Assembly: GCF_028548475.1 (NCBI RefSeq)
Contig: NZ_JAQQLE010000001.1
Coordinates: 372,001-436,000 of the forward strand
Direction: 5' to 3'
Length of the DNA: 64,000 nucleotides
From: Vogesella margarita
GTDB taxonomy: Bacteria > Pseudomonadota > Gammaproteobacteria > Burkholderiales > Chromobacteriaceae
Positions 16,137-26,220 of the stretch are shown here, piece after piece. Numbering within the stretch: position 1 is the stretch's first letter; each line of letters begins with the position of its first letter. The position numbers and the translations under genes are program-made. The notes under the pieces were generated by a model. The model did not search any database. It saw nothing but the letters and a program-made list of their open reading frames with translations, and was not told the origin of the DNA.

Positions 16137-17528
16137 ATGCTGTTTGAGCGGCCTTGTGCCATTGTCGACCTGGAGACCACCGGCGGCCACATCAGCCGCG
16201 ACCGGGTGACCGAGGTTGGCGTTATCCTGATTGACGGCGAGCGCGTCGAGCGCTTCGACATGCTGGTCAATCCCGGGCAACCGATCCCGCCCTTCATCGA
16301 GCAGATCACCGGCATCAGCGACGCGATGGTCGCCGACGCGCCGCCGTTCGCCGACATTGCCGCCCAACTGCTGGACAAGCTGCGCGGCCGGCTGCTGATC
16401 GCGCACAACGTGCGCTTCGACTACGGCTTCCTGAAGAACGAATTCAAGCGTCTCAACCTGCCGTTCCGCAGCGAGGTGCTGTGCACCGTCAAGCTGTCGC
16501 GGCTGCTGTATCCGCAGCACTTCAAGCACAGCCTGGACAGCATCATCGCGCGCCACGGCATCGTGCAGACCGAGCGCCATCGCGCGCTGGCCGACGCCGA
16601 CGCGCTGTACCAGTTCCTGCAGCAGGCGATCGCCGAGCACGGCCAGCAACAGGTCGAGGCACAAGCCGCGTTGCTGATGGCCGAGCCGGCCGCGCCGCCG
16701 GGCATCGATTCGGAGGTGGTGGAGCAGCTGCCGGACGTGCCGGGGGTGTATTCCTTCTACGGCGACGACGGCCAGGCGCTGTATGTCGGTCGCAGTGACA
16801 ACCTGCGCCGTCGCGTGCTGGCGCATTTCGGCGCCGAGCCGCGCCCGCACAAGGACGTGCGCATCGGCCAACCGATCAAGCGCATCGAGTGGCAGGAGAC
16901 GGTCGGCGACTTCGGCGCCCAGCTGCAGGAGTTGCAGCTGATCCGCGCCTTGCAGCCGCTGCACAATCTGCGCGGCCGCCTGTCGCAGGAGCTGTGCTCG
17001 CTGCAGCTGACGCCGCTGGACAGCGGCTTCCTGACGCCGCGCATCGTGCTGGCGAGCGAGGTCGACTTTTCGCGGCTGGACACGCTGTACGGGCTGTTCC
17101 GCAGCCAGAAGGAAGCGAAGAAGGCGCTGGCCGACCTGTGCGCCGGCAACGGCCTGTGCCAGACCTGCCTTGCGCTGGAAAAGCGCGGCGCGCGCAAGGG
17201 CGCCTGCTCCGCCTTCGCGCTCGGTCGCTGCAAGGGTGCCTGCATCGGGCGCGAGGACGCAGACAGCCACAATCAGCGTCTACAGCAGGCACTGTCCCGT
17301 CTGAAGCTGCAAAGCTGGCCTTATCCCGGCGCGGTGGCGGTGCGCGAGACCGACCCGGTATCTGGACAGTGGCAGGAACACCTGTTCGAGCGCTGGTGCT
17401 ATCTCGGCTCGCGCAGCGAGGAGGGCGCCGTACCGCAGGGGGCGCCGACTTTCGATGCCGATACCTACAAGCTGCTGGCCGCCTTCCTGCGCAAGCCGCT
17501 GCCCGATGCCGAATTGCGCGTGCTGTGA
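16137..17528 (+). CDS. DnaQ-like exonuclease fused to UvrC-type GIY-YIG endonuclease
   Basis: A 463-aa two-domain nuclease. Residues 1-165 form a DEDDh exonuclease like DNA polymerase III epsilon: IVDLETTGG, HNVRFDYGFLKNEF, and HRALADADAL for the histidine motif. Residues from about 198 form a GIY-YIG domain (LPDVPGVYSFYGDDGQALYVGRSDNLRRRV) related to UvrC/Cho. A cysteine cluster follows (GNGLCQTCLALEKRG... GRCKGAC), which may bind a metal. This fusion is a known family in betaproteobacteria, probably in DNA repair. It is transcribed with the downstream pseudouridine synthase (27-base gap). Confidence 0.88.
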   Translation: MLFERPCAIVDLETTGGHISRDRVTEVGVILIDGERVERFDMLVNPGQPIPPFIEQITGISDAMVADAPPFADIAAQLLDKLRGRLLIAHNVRFDYGFLKNEFKRLNLPFRSEVLCTVKLSRLLYPQHFKHSLDSIIARHGIVQTERHRALADADALYQFLQQAIAEHGQQQVEAQAALLMAEPAAPPGIDSEVVEQLPDVPGVYSFYGDDGQALYVGRSDNLRRRVLAHFGAEPRPHKDVRIGQPIKRIEWQETVGDFGAQLQELQLIRALQPLHNLRGRLSQELCSLQLTPLDSGFLTPRIVLASEVDFSRLDTLYGLFRSQKEAKKALADLCAGNGLCQTCLALEKRGARKGACSAFALGRCKGACIGREDADSHNQRLQQALSRLKLQSWPYPGAVAVRETDPVSGQWQEHLFERWCYLGSRSEEGAVPQGAPTFDADTYKLLAAFLRKPLPDAELRVL

Positions 17529-17555
17529 CGCACGCACCAGCCACGAGCGAGAGCC

Positions 17556-18227
17556 ATGTTTGACCTGCTGCACACCGATCCGCGTTTTTACGTCATCGCC
17601 AAGCATCCAGGCGTCAGCTTCCATGCCGATGGCGAGGAGGCCGGGCTGATGAGCCTGCTACGCGCGGGGCTGGATGATGACGCGCTGTGGCCGGTGCACC
17701 GCCTCGACCGCGTCACCTCCGGCCTGCTGCTGATCGCACGCAGCCAGCAGGTTGCGGCCAACCTTGGTGCCGCCTTCGCCGGGCGCGAGGTGGAAAAGTA
17801 CTACCTGGCACTGTCCGATGCCAAACCGGCCAAAAAGCAGGGCCTGATCCGCGGCGACATGGAGAAGGGCCGTGGCGGGGCGTGGAAGCTGTGCCAAAGC
17901 CAGCACAATCCGGCGGTGACGCAGTTTTTCAGCCACTCGCTGGCGCCAGGGCGGCGCCTGTTCGTGTTGCGGCCGCGTACCGGCAAGACCCACCAGTTGC
18001 GGGTGGCGATGAAGTCGCTGGGCGCACCCATCCTCGGCGACGCGTTGTACGGCGGCAGCGCCGCCGACCGCACCTATCTGCACGCCTATGCGCTGGCGCT
18101 GACACTGGACGGCGAGGCGCTGCGTTTTGTCTGCCCGCCGGCGCAGGGCGACGAGTTCGCCGTGCCGGCGCTGGCCGATTACCTGCAGCAACAGCCGCCG
18201 TGGACGCTGCCCTGGCCGCAGCGCTAG
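17556..18227 (+). CDS. RluA-like pseudouridine synthase (TIGR01621 type)
   Basis: A 223-aa pseudouridine synthase lacking an S4 domain. The catalytic aspartate is D51 in VHRLDRVTSGLLLIAR, and the C-terminal RTGKTHQLRVAMKSLGAPILGD is conserved. The GDMEKGRGGAWKLC insert after the active site is typical of the TIGR01621 subfamily, whose RNA target is not known to me. A motif TTGCGGCCAACCTTGG at 17752 encodes AANLG in frame. Confidence 0.86.
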   Translation: MFDLLHTDPRFYVIAKHPGVSFHADGEEAGLMSLLRAGLDDDALWPVHRLDRVTSGLLLIARSQQVAANLGAAFAGREVEKYYLALSDAKPAKKQGLIRGDMEKGRGGAWKLCQSQHNPAVTQFFSHSLAPGRRLFVLRPRTGKTHQLRVAMKSLGAPILGDALYGGSAADRTYLHAYALALTLDGEALRFVCPPAQGDEFAVPALADYLQQQPPWTLPWPQR

Positions 18228-18553
18228 GCGCGGGACGGCAACCGGCGCGTATGTCCGCTGCCGGTTTGCTTCGCCAGCAAGCGATAGGCTGCAGAGTGGG
18301 GCTGCGGCAGCTATGCTTTTAGGGCAAGGCGCCTTGTGCCCGTTTTCATTACGCTGCCATGGCGGGTGCGCGGCGATTTAATAGGCAAACGGCGGCGCGC
18401 TGCTGTTAAGCTGGCGGTGCAGGGATGGTCCGTACTGCTTCCTGCCCGCGCAGCGGGGGCGGCCGGCCCGGGGCCATGCCGACTGTGCTGCCGGTAGTCG
18501 TGTTGATTGAATAAGAACATTCCGGTCGAAATTCTCGCTGGAGAAGCGACGCC
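18228..18553. other. Intergenic region, 326 bp, no gene recognised
   Basis: Between the pseudouridine synthase and the large PBP. I see no coding potential, no uptake-like motif and no clear terminator. The promoter of the PBP gene presumably lies here; a GGAG ribosome-binding site precedes its ATG. Confidence 0.5.
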
Positions 18554-21500
18554 ATGGATAATTCAGATATCCAACTCAAAAAGGGTTATGGTCGCGGCTG
18601 CCGCTATGCGCTGTGGTCCGTCGCCATCCTGTTGCTGCTGCTGATCGGCGGCCTGCTGTATCTGCTGCTGGACGAATTGCAGCACTCGCGACAGCAGGCG
18701 CGTTTCTTCAGCGATGCGGCGCGCGAGGCCCGTTTCCAGGTCAAGCCGGGGCCGAGCAAGGCAATCCGCTTCCCGACGGGCGGCGGCCCCTATGACCTGC
18801 GCCTGGGTTATGCCGCGATGCCCGGCTACCTGCAGCGGTTGCAGGCGCGTGGCTACACCGTCGCCAGCCAGGCCGAGCTGTCCGACGGCATGCTGGCACT
18901 GGCCGATCACGGCGTGACGGCGCCGGTTCTGCCGCTGGGCCTGTTCCTGCCGTACCGCGAGAAAGATCAGACCGGCCTCACCCTGTACGACGGTTACGGC
19001 CAGACCATCTACCAGTCGCGCACGCCGCAGCGCGTGTACGCGGACTTCAAGACCCTGCCGCCCTTGCTGGTCAACGGCCTGCTTTACATCGAAAACCGTA
19101 CCCTGCTCGACACCGACACGCCCAAGCGCAATCCGGCGGTGGATTGGTCGCGCTTCAGCAAGGCGGTGTTCGACAAGTCGCTGCACCTGTTCGACTCCGG
19201 CTATCGCGCCGCCGGCGCCAGCACACTGGCGACCCAGATCGAGAAATACCGCCATTCGCCGGCCGGGCGCACCAGCTCGGAGCAGGAAAAGCTGCGTCAG
19301 ATGCTGTCGGCCTCGGTGCGCGCCTATCTCGATGGCGAGGACACCACCGCCGCGCGCCACCAGCTGGTGGTCCGATACCTGAACACGGTGCCGCTGGCGG
19401 CGCGTGCCGGCTTCGGCGAGGTGTCCGGCATCGGCGACGGGATGTGGGCGTGGTACGGGCGCGACTTCGCGCAGATCAACCGGGCACTGACCGATCCCCG
19501 CGTGCCGGTGGCGGAGCAGGCGGCGGTGTTCAAGGAGGCATTGAGCCTGATGATCTCGCAGCGCAGCCCGTCCGTGTTCCTGAATGGCGACATGAAGGTG
19601 CTGCAGGCGATGACTGACGCCTATCTGCGCATGATGGCCAATGACAAAGTGATCAGCCCGGCACTGCGTGACGCGGCGCTGCGGGTATCGCTGCGTCAGC
19701 AACGCGAGCGGGTGAGGCTGCCGGTGGTGGCGCCGATTGCGCAGAAGGGTGCCAATGCGGTACGCATCAAGCTGGCCAGCCTGCTGGGTGTGCCGCGCAT
19801 GTACGATCTGGACCGGCTGGATCTGGTCGCCAGCAGCACGCTGGACCTCACCCTGCAGCAAAAGGTCACCGCCGAGTTGCTCAGGCTGCGCGATCCGGAG
19901 TACGCGCGTGCGGCCAACCTCAACAACGAGTATCTGCTGCAGCAGGGCTCGCCGCAGGGGGTGACCTACAGCTTCACCCTGCTGGAGCGCACGCCGACCG
20001 GCAACAAGGTGCGGGTGCAGGCCGACAACTTCGACCAGCCGTTCGACATCAACGAGGGCGCCAAGCTGGATCTCGGCTCCACCGCCAAGCTGCGCACGCT
20101 GGTCAGCTACCTGACGGTGATCCACGATCTGCACCAGCAGTACGTGCAGATGAGCCGCGAACAGCTGGCCGCCATCCGGCCCGCCGCCGGCGAATCCGCG
20201 CTGCGCCGCTGGGCGATCGACTATCTGTTGCAGACGGAAGACACCGACCTGACGGCGATGCTGGAGGCGGCGCTGGAGCGGACCTATTCCGCGAGCCCCG
20301 GCGAGAGCTTCTTCACCGCCGGCGGGCTCCATACCTTCAACAACTTCGACGAGAACGACGACGGCAAGATACTCACCGTGCGCGAGGCTACCCGCCGCTC
20401 CGTCAACCTGGTCTACATTCGGCTGATGCGCGACATCGTGCGTTTCTACATGGCGCCGGGGACAGGCGATGACGACGCCGCGGGCAAGGATGAGGACGCC
20501 GCGCGCCGCGAATATCTGCAGCGTTTTGCCGATCGCGAAGGGCGCACCTTCCTGGCCGGCTTCTACAACAAGTACCGCCACAAGAGCGAGACCGAAATCG
20601 ATGCGCTGCTGGTGGCGCGGGCACGGCAAAGTCCCAAGAAACTGGCGGTCATTTTCCGCAGCATCCGGCCCACGGCCGGGCTGGACGCGTTCGCCGCCTT
20701 CCTGCAGCAGCATCTCAATCCGAAGCTGCTGCCCGACGCCAAAGTGCAGGCCAGGCTGTACGACGAGTTGGGCCCGGAGCGCTTCAACCTGAACGACCGC
20801 GGCTATCTGGCCGGCGTGCACCCGCTCGAACTGTGGCTGGTCGCCTACCTGCACGAGCATCCGCAGGCCAGCTGGTCCGAGCTGGTACGCGCCAGCACCC
20901 AGCAACGGCAGGAGGTTTACCAGTGGCTGCTCAACAGCAAGAACCGGGCAGGGCAGGCGTCGCGCATCCGCGAAATCAAGGAGATCGACGCCTTCAAGAA
21001 GATCCACCAGGGCTGGAAGCGGCTGGGCTACCCATTCGACACGCTGGTGCCGTCCTACGCCACCGCGCTGGGGGCCTCCGCCGACCGGCCGGCATCGCTG
21101 GCGGAACTGATGGGCATCCTGTCCAGTGATGGCCTGCGCCTGCCTGTGCTTTACCTCGACAAGCTGCACTTTGCCGCCGGTACGCCTTACGAAACCACCC
21201 TGACACAGACGGCGGCCAAAGGTGAACGCGTGTTGCCAGCCGAGGTCGCCCAGGTGGTGCGCAGGGTGCTGGCCGAGGTGGTGGAACTGGGCACCGCGCG
21301 TCGCGTCGCCGGCGCCTTCGATCTGGCGGACGGAACCCACATCCCGGTGGGCGGCAAGACAGGCACCGGCGATCACCGCTTCAAGGTGTTTGCCAGGGGC
21401 GGGGCGCTACTCTCCGAGCGGGTGGTCAGCCGCGCCGGTGCCTTTGCGTTCTATATCGGCGACCGCTACTTCGGCACGCTGATCGCTTACGTGGCCGGGC

Positions 21501-21676
21501 CGCAGGCGGGTGACTACCGCTTCACCAGCGCCCTGCCGGTACAAGTGCTGAAGATACTGGCACCGACCCTGCGCCAGCGCCTGGAGCTGAAAGCGCCGGT
21601 GATGCCAGAGGTCGCACCTCCTCCCTTGCCGGCTGGTGATCAGGGCGTGTCTGCAGGCGAAGAGGGCACGGGCTGA
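18554..21676 (+). CDS. Divergent class A penicillin-binding protein (transglycosylase/transpeptidase)
   Basis: A 1040-aa inner-membrane protein with one N-terminal helix (about 18-44). A GT51-like domain carries LLYIENRTLLD in place of the usual EDxxF motif and GASTLATQIEKY for motif 2. The transpeptidase domain has the full triad: S509-T-A-K512, S616-V-N618 and K935-T-G-T. The distance from SxN to KTG is about 317 residues, roughly twice the usual, so a large insert (about 630-830, helical, charged) separates them. The C-terminus is Pro-rich. It is monocistronic. It probably builds peptidoglycan, but the altered glycosyltransferase motif leaves that activity uncertain. Confidence 0.85.
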   Translation: MDNSDIQLKKGYGRGCRYALWSVAILLLLLIGGLLYLLLDELQHSRQQARFFSDAAREARFQVKPGPSKAIRFPTGGGPYDLRLGYAAMPGYLQRLQARGYTVASQAELSDGMLALADHGVTAPVLPLGLFLPYREKDQTGLTLYDGYGQTIYQSRTPQRVYADFKTLPPLLVNGLLYIENRTLLDTDTPKRNPAVDWSRFSKAVFDKSLHLFDSGYRAAGASTLATQIEKYRHSPAGRTSSEQEKLRQMLSASVRAYLDGEDTTAARHQLVVRYLNTVPLAARAGFGEVSGIGDGMWAWYGRDFAQINRALTDPRVPVAEQAAVFKEALSLMISQRSPSVFLNGDMKVLQAMTDAYLRMMANDKVISPALRDAALRVSLRQQRERVRLPVVAPIAQKGANAVRIKLASLLGVPRMYDLDRLDLVASSTLDLTLQQKVTAELLRLRDPEYARAANLNNEYLLQQGSPQGVTYSFTLLERTPTGNKVRVQADNFDQPFDINEGAKLDLGSTAKLRTLVSYLTVIHDLHQQYVQMSREQLAAIRPAAGESALRRWAIDYLLQTEDTDLTAMLEAALERTYSASPGESFFTAGGLHTFNNFDENDDGKILTVREATRRSVNLVYIRLMRDIVRFYMAPGTGDDDAAGKDEDAARREYLQRFADREGRTFLAGFYNKYRHKSETEIDALLVARARQSPKKLAVIFRSIRPTAGLDAFAAFLQQHLNPKLLPDAKVQARLYDELGPERFNLNDRGYLAGVHPLELWLVAYLHEHPQASWSELVRASTQQRQEVYQWLLNSKNRAGQASRIREIKEIDAFKKIHQGWKRLGYPFDTLVPSYATALGASADRPASLAELMGILSSDGLRLPVLYLDKLHFAAGTPYETTLTQTAAKGERVLPAEVAQVVRRVLAEVVELGTARRVAGAFDLADGTHIPVGGKTGTGDHRFKVFARGGALLSERVVSRAGAFAFYIGDRYFGTLIAYVAGPQAGDYRFTSALPVQVLKILAPTLRQRLELKAPVMPEVAPPPLPAGDQGVSAGEEGTG

Positions 21677-22254
21677 TGACCACATTTTGCTGTCGTGATG
21701 GGCTGCTCCCTGCAGCTGGCAGAGATGGCCCGGAGGAAGAAAAGCACGGCGACGGGTCATTCTGTCTTCTGTCTGTTGGCGGTGGTGTTGGAGGTGTCGT
21801 GCGCGAGTCGACCTGAGCGACTGCCTGACGGGCCGCGCTGCCCGGCGCGTTGGCAGCACGGTGCGGCGGGGCAGGGCGATGCTGAAGCGCCAAACCATGG
21901 AACACTCCTGCTGTCGGCTCTGGCGGCGCTTAACTGTACTCTGTGCTATGCCCGCAGCTTGCGGCCAACGTGTGACTGGTCATGTGCAGCCTGAAAGGGC
22001 GCCAATATCAGGCAATCTCGAATGACTATTCGAGCAGTTTTTCGCTCTGACATAATCCGTAGCGCGTTGTCCGAATCATGCCGTGATCAGCCTCATTGCA
22101 GGATGAAGGGCACGCCTTTCTGTCCTCCTCTCCGACATGGTGGGAGCCTTCGCCGCGATTGCCGGGGAATTCCGTGCCATCGCGCGGTGCTACGTTGACG
22201 AACAGCAGGAGTGCGCCGTCCGCCGCAGCCACCAGGCGCCGGATAGCTGGATGC
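21677..22254. other. Intergenic region, about 580 bp, no convincing gene
   Basis: Lies between the PBP gene and the lysS terminator. Short open frames on both strands have no recognisable protein features or ribosome-binding sites. One motif copy, CTTGCGGCCAACGTG, is at 21958-21972. The composition is less regular than in neighbouring genes, which could reflect a decayed gene, but I cannot name one. Confidence 0.5.
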
Positions 22255-22283
22255 AAAAAGCCCCGGCATCGCTGCCGGGGCTT
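22255..22283 (-). terminator. Intrinsic terminator after lysS
   Basis: Read on the minus strand: a ten-bp stem AGCCCCGGCA / TGCCGGGGCT with a four-base loop, followed by five T residues (the AAAAA at 22255-22259). Confidence 0.92.
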
Positions 22284-22312
22284 TGGCTTCACAAACTTTG
22301 AGCTTCTGCTGC

Positions 22313-23827
22313 TCAGGCCTGGCCTTCCAGTCTCATCTGCGGGAACAGGATGACGTCACGGATAGAGGGCGAGTCGGTGAGCAGCATCACCAGACGGTCG
22401 ATGCCGATGCCGCAGCCGCCGGTCGGTGGCAGGCCGTATTCCATCGCGCGGATGTAGTCGGCGTCGTAGTGCATCGCCTCGTCGTCGCCGGCGTCCTTCT
22501 GCTCGACCTGCGACAGGAAGCGTGCGGCCTGGTCTTCCGGGTCGTTCAGCTCGGAGTAGCCGTTGGCGTGTTCGCGGCCAACGATGAACAGCTCGAAACG
22601 CTCGGTGATCGACGGGTCGGCGTCGGAGCCGCGCGCCAGCGGCGACACTTCTACCGGATAGTCGACGATGAAGGTCGGGTTCCACAGCTGGCCTTCGGCG
22701 CACTCTTCGAACAGCGTCAGCTGCAGGCTGCCCAGGCCCGGTGCCGGCGGCAGCTTGCCGCCCAGACGCTGGATCTCCGCGGCCACCCACTCGGCATCGA
22801 ACAGCTGTGCGTCGGTGTAGTGCGGGTTGTAGTGCTTGATGGCGCCGACGATGGTGAAGCGGTCGAACGGCTTGCCGAGGTCCACTTCCTTGCCGTGGTA
22901 GGTCACGGTGGTGTGACCGGTGGCGGCGATGGCGCACTGGCGGATGATGTGCTCGGTCATCTGCATCATGCGCTGGTAGTCGCTGTACGCCTCGTAGAAT
23001 TCGATCATGGTGAACTCGGGGTTGTGGCGCGTGCTCATCCCCTCGTTACGGAAGTTGCGGTTGATCTCGAACACGCGTTCCAGGCCGCCGACCACCAGGC
23101 GCTTCAGGTACAGCTCCGGGGCTACGCGCAGGTACAGCGACATGTCCAGCGCGTTGTGGTGGGTGACGAAGGGCTTGGCGGTGGCACCACCCGGGATCGG
23201 GTGCATCATCGGGGTTTCCACTTCCAGGTAGTGCTGGGCGACCATCACTTCACGGATGGTTTGCACGATCTTGGAGCGTTTGATGAAGGTGTTGCGGCTG
23301 TGCTCGCTGGTGATCAGGTCGACGTAGCGCTGACGGTATTTCTGTTCCTGGTCGGTCATGCCGTGGAACTTGTCCGGCAGCGGACGCAGCGATTTGGTCA
23401 GCAGGCGCAGTTCGCTGACGTTGACCGACAGCTCGCCCTTGTTGGTCTTGAACAGGGTGCCGCACGCGGCGATGATGTCGCCCATGTCCCAGTGCTTGAA
23501 CGCGGCGTGGACTTCCGGGCCGACGCCCTGGTCGTTGATGTAGAGCTGGATCTGGCCGGTTACGTCCTGGATGGTGGCGAAGCTGGCCTTGCCCATCACG
23601 CGCTTGAGCATCATGCGGCCGGCCACGGCGACCTGTACGTTCAGCGGCTCCAGCTCTTCCTTGCTGTGGTCGTTGTAGCGGGTGTGCAGATCGCCGCTGA
23701 AGTCTTCGCGCTTGAAGTCGTTGGGGAAGGCAACGCCGGCTTCGCGCAGTGCTTTCAGTTTGTCACGGCGCTCGGCCATGATGTGGTTTTCGTCGTGCTG
23801 CGGCTGGCTGGATTCGTGTTCCGACAT
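22313..23827 (-). CDS. lysS: Lysyl-tRNA synthetase, class II
   Basis: Charges tRNA(Lys) with lysine. The 504-aa protein has an N-terminal OB-fold anticodon-binding domain (about 60-150, [23 protein letters not shown]) and a class II catalytic core with motif 2 ([26 protein letters not shown]) and motif 3 ([15 protein letters not shown]). I start it at 23827 ([10 protein letters not shown]), which has a GGAGA site; the longer frame upstream runs through the uptake-like repeat and is not family sequence. It follows prfB on the same strand, as in E. coli. Confidence 0.97.
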   Translation of the reverse strand: MSEHESSQPQHDENHIMAERRDKLKALREAGVAFPNDFKREDFSGDLHTRYNDHSKEELEPLNVQVAVAGRMMLKRVMGKASFATIQDVTGQIQLYINDQGVGPEVHAAFKHWDMGDIIAACGTLFKTNKGELSVNVSELRLLTKSLRPLPDKFHGMTDQEQKYRQRYVDLITSEHSRNTFIKRSKIVQTIREVMVAQHYLEVETPMMHPIPGGATAKPFVTHHNALDMSLYLRVAPELYLKRLVVGGLERVFEINRNFRNEGMSTRHNPEFTMIEFYEAYSDYQRMMQMTEHIIRQCAIAATGHTTVTYHGKEVDLGKPFDRFTIVGAIKHYNPHYTDAQLFDAEWVAAEIQRLGGKLPPAPGLGSLQLTLFEECAEGQLWNPTFIVDYPVEVSPLARGSDADPSITERFELFIVGREHANGYSELNDPEDQAARFLSQVEQKDAGDDEAMHYDADYIRAMEYGLPPTGGCGIGIDRLVMLLTDSPSIRDVILFPQMRLEGQA

Positions 23828-23846
23828 GGTATCTCCATCAATGTAA

Positions 23847-23877
23847 AAGGTTGGCCGCATCGCGTGCGGCCAACCTT
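23847..23877. repeat. Inverted pair of AAGGTTGGCCGCA motif (stem-loop)
   Basis: Thirteen-bp arms AAGGTTGGCCGCA (23847-23859) and TGCGGCCAACCTT (23865-23877) with a five-base loop, between prfB and lysS. On the minus strand the stem is followed by TTTT, so it could end prfB transcripts. Confidence 0.93.
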
Positions 23878-23886
23878 GGGTATCGT

Positions 23887-24994
23887 TTAAACGCCCTGTT
23901 TCAGGCTGGCTTCGATAAAGCCGTCCAGGTCGCCGTCCATCACGCCCTTGATGTTGCCAACTTCATAGCTGGTACGCAGGTCTTTGATGCGCGACTGGTC
24001 GAATACGTAGGAGCGGATCTGGTGGCCCCAGCCCACGTCCGTCTTGCTGTCTTCCAGCGACTGCTTGGCTTCGTTGCGCAGTTTCAGTTCGCGTTCGTAC
24101 AGCTTGGCGCGCAGCATCTGCCACGCTTCGTCGCGGTTGCGGTGTTGCGAGCGGTCGTTCTGGCACTGCACCACGATATTGGTCGGGATGTGCGTCAGGC
24201 GCACTGCCGAATCGGTCTTGTTGATGTGCTGGCCGCCGGCACCGGAGGCGCGGTAGGTATCGGTGCGCACGTCGGCCGGGTTGATGGTGATCTCGAAGCT
24301 GTCGTCCACTTCCGGATACACGAACACGGAGCAGAACGAGGTGTGGCGGCGTGCGTTGGAGTCGAACGGCGACACGCGTACCAGGCGATGGACGCCCACT
24401 TCGGTGCGCAGCAGGCCGTAGGCGTATTCGCCCTCGATCTTGATGGTCGCGCTGGAGATGCCGGCCACTTCGCCTTCGGACTCTTCCAGGATCTCGACCT
24501 TGAAGCCCTTGCGTTCGGCGTAGCGCACGTACATGCGCAGCAGCATGCCGGCCCAGTCCTGGGCCTCGGTGCCGCCGGCGCCGGCCTGGATGTCCAGGAA
24601 GCAGTTGTTCGGGTCCATCGGGTCGTGGAACATGCGGCGGAATTCGAGCTTGGCCAGCTTGGCCTCGACTTCGTCCAGATCCGCCTTGACGGCCAGGATG
24701 GTGTCGTCGTCGCCTTCGGCGCGGCCCATTTCAAACAGTTCGGCGCAGTCGTCGAGCGTGCTGGCGATGCCTTCGATCACTAGGACTACGTCTTCCAGCT
24801 GCTTGCGCTCGCGGCCGAGTTCTTGTGCCTTTTTGGGGTCGTTCCAGATATCGGGGTCTTCGGTCAGGCGGGAAACTTCTTCCAGACGGTCTTTTTTACC
24901 GTCGTAGTCAAAGATACCCCCGGATATCAGCGTTGCGGGTAGCCAGATCGTCGATCTGTGCCTGGATTTGATTGAGTACTTCGGCTTCAATCAT
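23887..24994 (-). CDS. prfB: Peptide chain release factor 2, with programmed +1 frameshift
   Basis: RF2 terminates translation at UGA and UAA. The gene is in two frames. Frame 0 runs from the ATG at 24994 through 28 codons ([13 protein letters not shown]... RGYL) to an in-frame UGA at 24908-24910. The rest ([12 protein letters not shown] onward, ending at 23887) is in the +1 frame, for about 368 aa in all. The shift signal is the standard one, a GGGGG Shine-Dalgarno-like run just before TAT-CTT-TGA-C. The catalytic GGQ motif ([14 protein letters not shown]) is intact. Low RF2 favours frameshifting, so the gene autoregulates. This is not a pseudogene. Confidence 0.97.
24906..24922 (-). promoter_or_regulatory. 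RF2 programmed frameshift site
   Basis: On the minus strand: GGGGG, TAT, then the slippery CTT codon followed by the in-frame TGA and C. The internal SD-like run is three bases upstream of CTT, as in E. coli prfB. Confidence 0.95.
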
Positions 24995-25053
24995 GGTGTT
25001 TCGACCTCCAAAAAGAGCGGGATTGCGTTGCGATTCGGTAATTCGGTAAAGAC

Positions 25054-25080
25054 AAAAAGCGCACCTCGCGGTGCGCTTTT
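25054..25080 (-). terminator. Intrinsic terminator after mdh
   Basis: Stem AAAAGCGCACC / GGTGCGCTTTT with a four-base loop. Because both flanks are A- and T-rich it could act in either direction; the gene served is mdh on the minus strand. Confidence 0.9.
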
Positions 25081-25097
25081 GCCGGAACGCCCAGTCA

Positions 25098-26078
25098 TCA
25101 ACCCAGCAGGTGGGCAACGCCGGCGCGTTCTTCTTCCAGCTCGTTCAGGGTGACGTTGATGCAGTCACGGCTGAACTGATCGATTTCCAGACCTTCGACC
25201 ATCTTGTACTCGCCGTTTTCGCAAGTCACAGGGAAGCCGAACATCACGTCTTTCGGGATGCCGTATGAACCGTCGGACGGGATGCCCATGGTCACCCACT
25301 TGCCGTTGGTGCCCAGCACCCAGTCGCGGATGTGGTCGATGGCAGCGTTGGCCGCAGAGGCAGCGGAGGACAGGCCGCGCGCTTCGATGATGGCGGCGCC
25401 GCGCTTGCCCACGGTCGGCAGGAACACGTCGCGGTTCCATTCGTGGTCGTTGATCATGTCTTTCACCGACTGGCCATCGATGGTGGCGAAGCGGTAGTCG
25501 GCGTACATGGTTGGCGAGTGGTTACCCCACACGGCCAGTTTCTCGATGGCGGCCACCGGCTTGCCGGTCTTGGCGGCGAGTTGCGACAGCGCGCGGTTGT
25601 GGTCCAGACGCAACATGGCGGTGAAGTTTTTCGGATTCAGGTCCGGAGCCGACTTCATTGCGATGTAGGCGTTGGTGTTGGCTGGGTTGCCGACAACCAG
25701 CACCTTGACGTTGCGGTCAGCCACCTTGTTCAGGGCGGCGCCCTGCACGGTGAAGATTTCGGCGTTGGCGGTCAGCAGGTCTTTGCGTTCCATGCCTTTG
25801 CTGCGCGGACGGGCACCAACCAGCAGGGCAACCTGTACATCCTTGAAAGCCACTTCCGGGTCGTCGGTCGCAACCATGCCGGCCAGCAGCGGGAACGCGC
25901 AGTCTTCCAGTTCCATCATCACGCCTTTAACGGCGGTCTGGGCTTGCGGCAGATCCAGCAGTTGCAGGATGACAGGCTGGTCCTTGCCCAGCATTTCACC
26001 ACTGGCAATACGGAACAACAGGCTGTAACCAATCTGACCGGCTGCACCAGTGACGGCGACGCGAACGGGGGCTTTCAT
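25098..26078 (-). CDS. mdh: Malate dehydrogenase
   Basis: NAD-dependent oxidation of malate to oxaloacetate in the TCA cycle. The 326-aa form is the MDH type 2-like (cytosolic-type) enzyme usual in betaproteobacteria. Visible are the nucleotide-binding GAAGQIGY, the substrate-arginine loop [27 protein letters not shown], and the catalytic-histidine region [14 protein letters not shown]. The start at 26078 has an AAGGAGAG site; upstream in-frame codons are not family sequence. It is divergent from the gntR gene that heads the TCA block, a common betaproteobacterial arrangement. One motif copy (GCGTTGGCCGCAG) lies at 25346. Confidence 0.96.
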   Translation of the reverse strand: MKAPVRVAVTGAAGQIGYSLLFRIASGEMLGKDQPVILQLLDLPQAQTAVKGVMMELEDCAFPLLAGMVATDDPEVAFKDVQVALLVGARPRSKGMERKDLLTANAEIFTVQGAALNKVADRNVKVLVVGNPANTNAYIAMKSAPDLNPKNFTAMLRLDHNRALSQLAAKTGKPVAAIEKLAVWGNHSPTMYADYRFATIDGQSVKDMINDHEWNRDVFLPTVGKRGAAIIEARGLSSAASAANAAIDHIRDWVLGTNGKWVTMGIPSDGSYGIPKDVMFGFPVTCENGEYKMVEGLEIDQFSRDCINVTLNELEEERAGVAHLLG

Positions 26079-26220
26079 CGATTTACTCTCCTTTAGAACT
26101 TTGGAATGACTGCTCTTTGGATGCTGCTTTGCAACAGTTTCAGCGAGTTTAGCATGCTGCACCGCCTTTGTGCTGCCCTTGCACCGCTCGGTGCAATCAG
26201 TGCGTGACTTTTTGTCTTGT

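Noticed and set aside
20346-20390. EF-hand-like calcium loop in the PBP (DENDDGK)
   Set aside because: It aligns with the ordinary NYDG...VTLREAL region before the SxN motif of class A PBPs, and the final acidic residue is out of register.
21695-21994. A 99-codon plus-strand frame after the PBP gene
   Set aside because: Composition and sequence are not protein-like beyond chance, and no start signal or homologous motif is visible.
22026-22292. An 88-codon minus-strand frame downstream of lysS
   Set aside because: It runs through the lysS terminator hairpin, lacks a ribosome-binding site and has no recognisable features.
23887-24994. prfB as a frameshifted pseudogene
   Set aside because: The in-frame UGA is the conserved programmed frameshift site with its internal SD-like run; the rest of the protein is intact.
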